Source of the DNA: Trissonchulus latispiculum | Lineage: Eukaryota > Nematoda > Enoplea > Enoplida > Ironidae | Length of the DNA: 64,000 nucleotides | Reading direction: 5' to 3' | Assembly: GCA_030248195.1 (NCBI GenBank) | Contig: JASAND010018443.1 | Span: 110,425 to 174,424, forward strand | Shown here: one piece after another, positions 54,853 through 64,000 of the stretch | Position numbering within the stretch: the stretch's first letter is position 1 | How the letters are laid out: each line of letters starts with the position of its first letter | Program-made: the position numbers and the translations under genes | The notes under the pieces: generated by a model | Databases searched by the model: none | What the model was told of the DNA's origin: nothing | The model's input: only the letters and a program-made list of their open reading frames with translations

Positions 54853-55237
54853 TAGAGATGAGCATTTCGGCCCGTCGGTGCGGCCCGGCCAAGGTTTTGG
54901 AGCGGAACGGGCCGCGCCGGGCCGAGAAAACTTTTAACTGCGGGCCGAAGCGGGCCGAGACGGACTGGATTGACCCTCCAAAATGTTGTAAAATCACAAA
55001 AATTAGCTAAATATTTACGAATTCTGGTTAATGCGCAGCACAATTTAACGTTTCGTAGCATATTTTAGCGTTTCCACTATGCATTGAAGCCTTTGAAATA
55101 AAATTGTTAGTAAGATTTTGGAAATTTTCTTTTAGCGGGCCGGGCCGGGCCGAAAAATTTTGCCAGTGGGCCGGGCCGAGCAAGGTTTTCGAGCGGGCCG
55201 GGCAGGGACGAAAAAATCCGGCCCGTGCTCATCTCGA
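54853..55237. mobile_element. GC-rich hAT-like MITE
   Basis: TAGAGATGAGCA at the left and TGCTCATCTCGA at the right are inverses with one mismatch. Flanking CAGGGAGG and CTGGGAGC agree in 6 of 8 positions, a possible old 8-bp duplication. GGGCCGGGCC-type words sit at both ends around an AT-rich centre. No coding region. Confidence 0.6.
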
Positions 55238-55347
55238 CTGGGAGCGCACGTTTAATCAGTTATTTTATGAATATGTCTTTTAAATCCATTTAATCCCTTT
55301 AAATAATCCGTTCAAGTTAATCCATTTCATCACTTTAAATAAACCGC

Positions 55348-56838
55348 TTAAGGGGGGGGGTTGCTTTGGATCAAAATCGATAGTCGCGGATTTCACTCAT
55401 TTTCGCACACAATATAGGTACATATGTTCTCAAAAACAAGACAAAACATTAGAGTTTTAAATCGAACTATGGCAGAGATATTCAGCTATAAAGTTGGAAA
55501 ACTTTAAAAACACTGTGATTTGCCCTCCAAGGTCATGTTGAGACAGAACTGCAGGGAAATTTGGGTCAACTAATATGGAAAATTAATTCTTGATGGGTTG
55601 TACGATAGAAGCAATATTACGCATATTACGCGGGGGGGGGTCGCATTTTGGCGGATTCTTCGACCATCTCCGATTTTGCTAATTTTCACATATTTTGTAG
55701 TCCCAATGGGCCCTCAAAACAAGACAGGTGCATTTTGCGTAATATTAATATTGCTTCAATAGTTCTGTAGAGTCCTTCAAAGGTGACCTTGGCAAGTGTT
55801 AAACATAGGAAAATGAAAAAGTTAGGTTAAAAAGTTTGTGGCAGAAGAATTTTTCGCTGTACGGAAGATACAGCGCTACAACCATGTTGCACATGTTAAG
55901 GACATATCAGAGAGTGCAAATAACCCTTCTGGTACAATTCTGTTGAGTGTCGGATTTTTGGCGATTTTTCAAAGTCAAAATTTTGTAAAATGGGTGCATT
56001 TTGTATCACGAAAAACAGGACCAGCGAAATATTTTCGCCTCTCCTGCACGATTGGCACAAGCTACATAAATCGCTTATAGATAGTTGCACTCTACACCGA
56101 ATTCTTATGACAATAGTTTCAAATTTCTACCATCTGTAATGCTCTCAAAAAATTTGCCACAAAATGTGCTAATTTTGCTAAAAGTCATAATTTTGCACAA
56201 TTTTCACGTTCTTTTAATAATTTCTCACACGTTACCCATTCGAAAGTCACCAAACTTGGCACATAAAACTCTCAATGCCTGCCGGACATTATGGTAAAGG
56301 CAAATGCTTCAACATAGAACTTTTCTGTCGTGTCGGCTCCTTTGATCTCTTATAGGTCACAAAAGCCAATTTTTGAAATTTTCAAAATATAGACAAATTG
56401 GGTATCATTCGATAGCTACTGATGAGCTAACAACTTCTCTAATAGAACTATGTTACTGAAATCTGAAAGTTAGAGCAAGTTAAAATTTGAGCGCACAGTT
56501 AGCGGAAAAACTCAGTTCACAATGAAAGAATGTACTGTGAACGACTGCCTGGATACATCGGAGCCGTTTTAGTATTTAAATATTAGCCAACCCGCAGAAT
56601 TAATTTGCCATATTAGTTGACCCAAATTTCGCTGCCGTCCTGTCTCAACACGACCTTGGAGGGCAAATCACAGAAATTTTCAAGTTTTCCAACTTTATAG
56701 CTGAATATCTCTGCCACAGGTTGATTTCGAACTCTAATATTTTGTGTTGTTTTTGAGAACATATGTACCTATATTGTTTGTGAAAATGAGCGAAACCCGT
56801 GACTATCGATTTTGGCCCAAAGCGACCCCGCTCCTCAA
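55348..56838. mobile_element. TTAA-flanked MITE with about 250-bp inverted arms (1.5 kb)
   Basis: The left arm (55,348-55,605) and right arm (56,596-56,838) are inverses throughout, for example GGTACATATGTTCTCAAAAA and its complement, and TCAACTAATATGG and its complement. The left end is TTAAGGGGGGGGGG; the right end is mutated to CTCCTCAA. Text at 55,627-55,830 (ACCATCTCCGATTTT, CCTCAAAACAAGACA, GTGTTAAACATAGGAAAA) repeats 18,330-18,490, so a second family member is nested inside. Confidence 0.75.
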
Positions 56839-58117
56839 GTTAATCTATTTAACCTTTCTATAAAAACGCCCTAGGACAACTCTGATCTTTGCGAAAATAT
56901 TTATGCAGAAAGACTGGATGGGATCTTAAATATTTTTGTGTTTTTTCCAAAACTACTCTGGTTCTCTCTGTCTGGTCTTGATCATCACACATGTGAGTAA
57001 TAAATGAATTAATTTCATTAATAAACTCAGAAAAGATAAAGAAACTTGGCTGAAGTAAGAGGCTACTAAACGCAGTGTTCGCTGAACAAAATTAACAACA
57101 TCTCTCCTGTTTTGGCGTAGCAAAAATGCGTACGTCTAAACGTCTACTTGAGTTGATGCTCTCCTGAAAGAAATCCTGTTTACTAAGAAGTTTTAAAACA
57201 GTTTTATTATGAATGCTAGAAATTCACTAGAAACTGATTGGTTAGTTGCCCCCGAAGTTTTTGTCAACAATAATAAATGCAATCAATGTAAACCACAAGA
57301 TACTTGTTAAAACATCGATACACAATACATATGAAAACGATATTTTGTAATTTAAGTACTAGCCCAACTTATAACTTTTATACTTATTTTTATTGTAAAA
57401 TACTGGCAGAGTACTACAGAGAAAGGTTTTTGTTATACCCTCTAGCTTACCAGTGTAGTCCAGCTAATTCATTTTAGCGTTCATAGAAATGTATGAAAGT
57501 GACTGTGCTAAATTTAACTAATTTATGTTAGTTAATTTATGTTTTATGTTACTTTTATTTTAACTAAAAAATTCATTTATCGTTTATTTCCAGCTTGATT
57601 TACATTTTCCTGAAATCAAACTGTGATATGAAAAATACAAATTAAAGCATGAATTTTCCTCTAAATACAACAAGACTGCCTTTGATACCATTCACATAAC
57701 ATATTTACTTTAGCACAGACTCCGATTCTGGTGAGCCTAACCCAGCTTAGCACTGACTCTAGTGAGATTGGATAAAACATTGTCGCAAAATTCGTGCGAG
57801 CTTCAATTGACACCGTTTGACCGTTTCGTTAAGTTTCCTCTTCCTGAGCGAAATTATTATGACTGGAGGGTAGAAATAGACGAAACAAATTTTCGCTCCG
57901 TTTGGTCATGTTCATCACTAAATTAGTTTATCCCGTTGCCAGTGATACAGGAAGCTACACAGTGTGGAATATTAGTCTGATGCGTCACGTTAAGCCTAAG
58001 CCTAAGTGCTAGAATCCACAGTAATAGTCTACAGCAATTACAGTAATAATAAGTTGTATTCTATATTTTGTTGCGAAGTTAACACTACAGTATACTGAAT
58101 GCTCTTACTGTATCGGT
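56839..58117. other. Non-coding, no gene recognised
   Basis: AT-rich text with only short frames. The last 30 bp (58,089 onward: CTACAGTATACTG) may be the left terminus of the minisatellite-bearing element. Confidence 0.5.
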
Positions 58118-60845
58118 TACCGGACAACTGCCCCACTGACAACTGCCCCACGGTCACTTGCCCCAGTGGACAACTGCCCCACTGGACAACTCCCCCACTG
58201 GACAACTCCCCCACTGGACAACTTCTCCATTGGACAACTGTCCCACTGGACAACTCCCCCACTGGACAATTTCCCCACTGGACAACTTCCCCACTGGACA
58301 ACTGCCCCACGGTCACTTGCCCCACTGGACAACTGCCCCACTGGGCAACTGCCCCACTGGACAACTGCCCCACGGGACCACTGCCCCACTGGACAACTTC
58401 CCCACTGGACAACTGTCCCACTGGACAACTGCCCCACTGGACATTTGCCCCACGCGACATCTGCCCCACTGGACAACTGCCCCACGGTCACTTGCCCCAC
58501 TGGACAACTGCCCCACTGGACAACTCCCCCACTGGACAACTCCCCACTGGACAACTGTCCCACTGGACATTTGCCCCACGGGACATCTGCCCCACTGGAC
58601 AACTGCCCCACGGTCACTTGCCCCACTGGACAACTGCCCCACGGGACAACTGCCCCACTGGACAACTCCCCCACTGGACAACTGCCCCACTGGACATTTG
58701 CCCCACGAGAAATCTGCCCCACTGGACAACTGCCCCACGGTCACTTGCCCCACTGGACAACTGCCCCACTGGACAACTCCCCCACTGGACAACTCCCCAC
58801 TGGACAACTGTCCCACTGGACATTTGCCCCACGGGACATCTGCCCCACTGGACAACTGCCCCACGGTCACTTGCCCCACTGGACAACGGCCCCACTGGAC
58901 AACTTCCCCACTGGACAACTGTCCCACTGGACAACTGCCCCACTGGACATTTGCCCCACGGGACATCTGCCCCACTGGACAACTGCCCCACGGTCAGTTG
59001 CCCCACTGGACAACTGCCCCACTGGACAACTGCCCCAATGGACAACTCCCCCACTGGACAACACCCCACTGGACAACTGTCCCACTGGACATTTGCCCCA
59101 CGGGACATCTGCCCCACTGGACAACTGCCCCACGGTCACTTGCCCCACTGGACAACTGCCCCACGGGACAACTGCCCCACTGGACAACTCCCCCACTGGA
59201 CAACTCCCCACTAGACAACTGTCTCACTGGACATTTGCCCCACGGGACATCTGCCCCACTGGACAACTGCCCCACGGTCACTTGCCCCACTGGACAACTG
59301 CCCCACGGGACAACTTCCCCACTGGACAACTGTCCCACGGGACATCTGCCCCACTGGACAACTGCCCCACGGTCACTTGCCCCACTGGACAACTGCCCCG
59401 CGGGACAACTGCCCCACTGGACAACTTCTCCACTGGACAACTGTCCCACTGGACATTTGCCCCACGGGACATCTGCCCCACTGGACAACTGCCCCACGGT
59501 CACTTGCCCCACTGAACAACTGCCCCACGGGACAACTGCCCCACTGGACAACTTCCCCACTGGAGAACTCTCCCACGGGACATCTGCCCCACTGGACAAC
59601 TGCCCCACTGGGCAACTGCCCCACTGGACAACTGCCCCACGGGACCACTGCCCCACTGGACAACTTCCCCACTGGACAACTGTCCCACTGGACAACTGCC
59701 CCACTGGACATTTGCCCCACGGGACATCTGCCCCACTGGACAACTGCCCCACGGTCAGTTGCCCCACTGGACAACTGCCCCACGGGACAACTGCCCCACT
59801 GGACAACTCCCCCACTGGACAACTCCCCACTAGACAACTGTCTCACTGGACATTTGCCCCACGGGACATCTGCCCCACTGGACAACTGCCCCACGGTCAC
59901 TTGCCCCACTTGACAACTGCCCCACGGGACAACTTCCCCACTGGACAACTGTCCCACGGGACATCTGCCCCACTGGACAACTGCCCCACGGTCACTTGCC
60001 CCACTGGACAACTGCCCCGCGGGACAACTGCCCCACTGGACAACTTCTCCACTGGACAACTGTCCCACTGGACATTTGCCCCACGGGACATCTGCCCCAC
60101 TGGACAACTGCCCCACGGTCACTTGCCCCACTGAACAACTGCCCCACGGGACAACTGCCCCACTGGACAACTTCCCCACTGGAGAACTCTCCCACGGGAC
60201 ATCTGCCCCACTGGACAACTGCCCCACTGGACAACTGCCCCACGGGACCACTGCCCCACTGGACAACTTCCCCACTGGACAACTGTCCCACTGGACAACT
60301 GCCCCACTGGACATTTGCCCCACGGGACATCTGCCCCACTGGACAACTGCCCCACGGTCAGTTGCCCCACTGGACAACTGCCCCACTGGACAACTCCCCC
60401 ACTGGACAACTCCCCACTGGACAACTGTCCCACTGGACATTTGCCCCACGGGACATCTGCCCCACTGGACAACTGCCCCACGGTCACTTGCCCCACTGGA
60501 CAACTGCCCCACGGGACAACTGCCCCACTGGACAACTCCCCCACTGGACAACTCCCCACTAGACAACTGTCTCACTGGACATTTGCCCCACGGGACATCT
60601 GCCCCACTGGACAGCTGCCCCACGGTCACTTGCCCCACTGGACAACTGCCCCACGGGACAACTTCCCCACTGGACAACTGTCCCACGGGACATCTGCCCC
60701 ACTGGACAACTGCCCCACGGTCACTTGCCCCACTGGACAACTGCCCCGCGGGACAACTGCCCCACTGGACAACTTCTCCACTGGACAACTGTCCCACTGG
60801 ACATTTGCCCCACGGGACATCTGCCCCACTGGGCAACTGCCCCAC
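58118..60845 (+). repeat. 2.7-kb minisatellite, 16-bp unit, about 170 units
   Basis: The unit is CCCCACTGGACAACTG with variants CCCCACGGGACATCTG, CCCCACTGGACATTTG and CCCCACGGTCACTTG. Variant order is itself repeated: the rare word CTAGACAACTGTCTCACTGG is at 59,211, 59,830 and 60,559, so blocks of about 619 and 729 bp are duplicated. The array has few stop codons in any frame on either strand, which yields long frames (up to 658 codons) with 16-residue periodicity. These are not called as genes because the same is true of several frames at once. Confidence 0.9.
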
Positions 60846-61440
60846 AAAATTTTATTTTCAGATTAAGGTGTAAATTTTGACGCGTATATTTTAATTTCAA
60901 TTAAGTTGCAGTGCAGCTACTCTTTAATATTAAATTATTGGAAACTAGAACCACCACCACCACAATCAAATTAGAACTATGAAAATAAGTATGATCTGTA
61001 TTACTAAACATTGGAGGCAAAGTTTGTAATGAAATTAGTAATATCCAATACTAAAATGCTGCTAAAATCCGATTGAAAATAGCCAAAATTAACTAGTCCC
61101 CAAAGAAGAATTCCTATGCTATTGAATTAATTAAATGTTGAATTGAATTAATTATTTAATTAATTTAATGTCCGTTTACTTGAAGCGGTTGTTATCCAGA
61201 GTCAGCCTTGTTAGGCAACAGCTAAACGGAACCTTGCAGAATTAGACTATTGCAGCCCGATCAATAAATCGCATTATTTCATTATAAGATTGAGACAGTT
61301 TCTCAGGTTGGCATATAAGGTGAATTAAAGTTAAATTAAATTAGAAATAATACGCTGACTTGATACTAAAGAGTGGCTACAACTTAATGGAAATTGAAAA
61401 TACACGTGAAAATGTACACGTGAATCTGAAAATAAAACAC
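60846..61440. other. AT-rich spacer between inverted minisatellite arrays
   Basis: No gene. It separates the large array from a short array in the opposite orientation, as the centre of a foldback element would. Confidence 0.55.
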
Positions 61441-61582
61441 TGTGGGGCAGTTGTCCAGTGGGGCAGTTTGCACGTGGGGCAGTTGTCCAGTGGGGCAGTT
61501 GTCCAATGGGGCAAGTGACCGTGGGGCAGTTGTCAGAGGGGAAGTTGTCAGTGGGGCAGTTGTCAGTGGGGCAAATGTCCTA
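61441..61582 (-). repeat. Short inverted copy of the minisatellite
   Basis: About nine units of GTGGGGCAGTTGTCCA type, the reverse complement of the main array. It ends in GGGGCAAATGTCCTAG followed by ATCCTACTGTA, facing CTACAGTATAC at 58,085. Together they suggest one transposable element spanning about 58,085-61,595. Confidence 0.75.
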
Positions 61583-61659
61583 GATCCTACTGTATCTTTT
61601 GTTGAATATTTGACACACAGAATTAGTAATTGAAAACAATTGCCGTCATAGATCAAATT

Positions 61660-62100
61660 TGGAACTTAGAGAAACAATCAATCATTTTAATTTGTGTAGA
61701 TGGTTGGCTTAGTTAATTTCTTTTGAATATAAAAGAGTCTGTAGAAACCAGTTTGAGTTGAGTTGAGGGTTGAGTGGTGAAGTAATGCTCCGTCATTACC
61801 GTAGAAATAGTCATTAGTCCAGAGTTTCATTGTGTATTTTACGTTGTATGTGAATGCCTCATGATAATACTGGTTCATTCTTTGTATTAGGATTTTGTCT
61901 AACAATTTGAACCTTGTGCCATTTTTGTTGGTCCACAATAAATTTGGGTTTTTGTAATTTCCTTAGGTTCTATAATTCTAAACTTAGAGTTTGTAGCATC
62001 ACACACCTAATTCTAGAACCTGTACGTTTTTCCCTAAACTCATACGATGTCCAGTCCATTATTCTGAAATATCAAGAGCATATAGGACCACACTTTAGAA
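61660..62100 (+). repeat. Probable 5' LTR (3' portion) of gypsy element 3
   Basis: It ends two bases before TGGCGACCGTG. Within it are a TATA box (TATAAAAG, 61,728-61,735) and AATAAA at 61,937-61,942. Text near its end (TTTTGTCTA, GCATCACACACC) also occurs at 49,595 and 49,682 in the LTR of gypsy element 2, so the two LTRs are related. The left edge could not be fixed. Confidence 0.5.
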
Positions 62101-62103
62101 ATG

Positions 62104-62114
62104 TGGCGACCGTG
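62104..62114 (+). other. Primer-binding site of gypsy element 3
   Basis: TGGCGACCGTG, identical to 49,800-49,810. Confidence 0.7.
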
Positions 62115-62259
62115 ATTGAGGTAGATGTTAAAAACTTTTTCTGTAAATTATTCTCCTCCAGTTACTCGCGCTACAGCAAAACGTCAGAGAGACGTCGTTT
62201 TGCTTTTTGACGAATTGCCTGTTTGTGAAATTTCGCAAAATTTTCAAAATTTTGGTGTA

Positions 62260-62621
62260 ATGGCGGACCCTAATTTTGCAGGAGTAGCTAGGCCGGGGGG
62301 ACGTGGTCAGGGAGCCAGTCATGGTGACCGCCAACCCCAATTTCCTCTCGGGAGACCTTTGTCGGGTACTGGGCAGGGGAATCCCAAGATCTCAACCCCC
62401 AGGAACAAGTGGTGTGGCAGGGAACCGCTCTAAATTCTGCTCCTCAACAAAATGGGGGAATGATGGTGTCAGGCCTCCCGCTACCGGGGATGGCGTCACC
62501 TCAGTTGGCTACATATTGGTTGAGAGGGGGAACCTCCACCTTTGGTACCGACAGTAATCTCCCCAAGAGTAATGCTCGAGGGGCTGGGGGTTCTTTTGGG
62601 AACCTTCTCTCGAAGTTTTAG
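62260..62621 (+). pseudogene. Gag N-terminal remnant of gypsy element 3
   Basis: It starts at ATG 62,260 with MADPNFAGVARPGG. After about 50 codons the frame shifts and continues with SAPQQNGGMMVSGLPLPG and WLRGGTSTFG. The composition (Gly, Pro, Gln, Asn) matches the disordered Gag N-terminus of gypsy element 2. Neither capsid nor zinc knuckle is present, so most of gag is deleted. Confidence 0.5.
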
Positions 62622-62855
62622 GGGCTTCGGGGGGACCCATATGCGTAATTTCCTCCTCCCCCCGCGCTCATGTCTCTCGGGATTGTCTAGCTCAAGTTGG
62701 GAGTGAAACTTCTGTAAAAATTTTGGGGTACGCGTCAGAAGGTCTTGCACCTGGATTTAGGGGACGGAGTCGGTTACCGGGTGTTCGGGGGAGCCTCCGC
62801 CCGGGCTGACTCCCATACACAGAAACAGCTGCCCGATCTAAATACTTATTTGTAA

Positions 62856-63077
62856 ATGGCTCTTGAAAAAGGGGACGGTGACCTCTATGATGTTTTCCAA
62901 GAATTTTTCGATCAGAAGTGTAAATATCGGGGTCTGCCATTGATTTCAGTTCCGGAACCTTATCATTACGAGAAAGGGGGCTACCTCCATCCTCAGTCTC
63001 GAGGGGAGAAAAGAGAGACTGGGAGTGGGCGACAGACCCCTTCTGAGGAACTGATCCAGCTGACGGTCTCCGGGTGA
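62856..63077 (+). pseudogene. Pol spacer remnant of gypsy element 3
   Basis: A 73-codon frame begins MALEKGDGDLYDVFQEFFDQ and ends with acidic and Gln/Thr-rich text. The preceding out-of-frame QLPDLNTYL resembles ANLDTYIEDM in the post-protease spacer of gypsy element 2. No catalytic motif is present. It would therefore be a fragment from a large internal deletion. Confidence 0.35.
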
Positions 63078-63473
63078 ACAGTCGGACCTTCCGACACAGT
63101 CTCAAGATGGTAAAATTTCGGCTTCTCAAAATTCTCCGGCAGCGGCTAGTACGGATTCTGTGCTTGGGACGCGGGGACAGGCAGAAGGGTTCGTCTGTTG
63201 TCCCCCTTTTTTACATAAAATGGTTAATTTTTCGGGAAAATCGGGCAAAATTTTGAAATTTTTTCTAAAAATTAAAGATTTTTTGCAAATTTTGACAACA
63301 AATTGCTAATTTTATTAAAATTAGCGTTAATTTTTCGATAAATTTTACAATTTTTTTGTTGAGGTATAAGCCCGCCCCTGAAAATTTTTATTGAAGGTAC
63401 AAGCCCCCTCAAAATTTTTTGGGACAAGCCCCCCAGGACCCGACCCTACGTTAATGTATGTCCGGGAGGGAGG

Positions 63474-64000
63474 TGTAATGCGGGTAATGTTTTGTAATGT
63501 TATGTTTTTTTTTCGTGTTTTCTTTGATTAATTACTTTGAACTCAATTTTTCTAATATCCCTTTCTATCCCTAACCATTTTTAATTTCGTTTCCTTTTAA
63601 ATTCTAACTCTCATCTCCCCTCCCTATTCCTATTCGGCAGGGGTTGCCCCGTTCCCCCGGGTCTATTTTACTAGCTAACTACACCCCCCCCCCCCCAATT
63701 TGGTTACTTCCCTCTCCTATCCCCTATAATTGCTGGTTCCACCTCTGCAGTATTGTATCCCCCGTTTTGTACCATTGTTGTTGTTTATTTTGCCGGTAGC
63801 CCGCTGTTGTTGTTTGTCCCCCTCTGGGTAGCCCAGAAGGGATTTCCTTGTTATATTTCCCTTGTGTGAGCCAGTTGTCTTTCTGTTTACTTACCTTAAT
63901 CCATTAATTAATTTTAAACTCAGGTTTGATCTCTGTTTTATAGCTAGGTAGTGCTCTGGGAACAGCCCGGAGTTTCCCTAGCTGAGTTAAGTTTTCTCTG
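63474..64000 (+). repeat. LTR-like sequence leaving the right edge
   Basis: It starts TGTAATGCGGGTAATG after the purine-rich CGGGAGGGAGG. Matches to 43,074 onward include GGGTCTATTTTACTAGC, GCTGGTTCCA, GGTAGCCCGCTG and CTGGGAACAG. It is probably the 3' LTR of gypsy element 3 or an adjacent solo LTR. The right end lies outside the window. Confidence 0.6.

Noticed and set aside
58118..60845. CRISPR-like repeat array
   Set aside because: Units are contiguous without spacers and the context is clearly eukaryotic.
58099..60873. Very long frames (up to 658 codons) with TGQLPHWTTAPLDN-type repeats on both strands
   Set aside because: They come from a 16-bp tandem repeat with few stops in any frame; several frames and both strands are open together, so there is no evidence of coding.

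Overview
The window looks like repeat-dominated, AT-rich euchromatin or heterochromatin of a metazoan, most probably an arthropod. The evidence is Ty3/gypsy-type elements with an animal-type primer-binding site, CR1/Jockey-like LINE pieces, a Polinton-like insertion, several families of foldback MITEs, and one exon of an animal-type carbohydrate sulfotransferase that ends in a good splice donor. The species cannot be named from the sequence; a springtail or other hexapod is only a guess. No rRNA gene, convincing tRNA gene or prokaryotic feature was seen.

Layout: 1-102 is the start of a coding region leaving the left edge. 1.55-9.24 kb is a decayed minus-strand gypsy element with gag, protease, RT, RNase H and integrase remnants; its RT has lost the palm region that carries YxDD. 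9.85-15.77 kb is a 5.9 kb element with about 1.4 kb inverted arms, AGT...ACT termini and a perfect 6-bp target duplication, the signature of Polintons/Mavericks; each arm carries a zinc-finger gene in opposite orientation, and a smaller MITE sits inside. 16.7-36.4 kb is a stack of MITE-like families: two TTAA-flanked families, GC-rich hAT-like pieces, two foldback elements with target duplications, and LINE tails. The second copy of one long repeat (32.4-36.4 kb) has taken at least four later insertions that its sister copy (16.7-18.3 kb) lacks. A perfect six-unit heat-shock element lies at 27.24 kb.

The 38.3-44.2 kb block is the most unusual. Two consecutive GC-rich reading frames in one orientation end in a domain with all three NADAR (YbiA-like) landmarks and are followed by a long 3' region and an LTR-like sequence. 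NADAR enzymes act on ADP-ribosylated guanosine, so this may be a mobile element or captured gene carrying a DNA/RNA de-ADP-ribosylation domain. Around it are LINE pieces (44.4 kb and 48.6-49.2 kb, the latter with a degenerate 2A-like peptide and a PHD-type finger) and the sulfotransferase exon (47.2-47.5 kb, minus).

49.25-54.26 kb is a 5' LTR plus gag-protease portion of a second gypsy element inserted into the LINE endonuclease; its Gag carries an OCRE-like aromatic octad block. 55.3-56.8 kb is another TTAA element. 58.1-60.85 kb is a 2.7 kb 16-bp minisatellite with higher-order duplication, and a short inverted copy lies at 61.44-61.58 kb. 61.7-64 kb is a deleted relative of the second gypsy element, with an LTR that runs off the right edge. 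Many coding breaks sit at G/C homopolymers, so some frameshifts may be consensus errors rather than decay.
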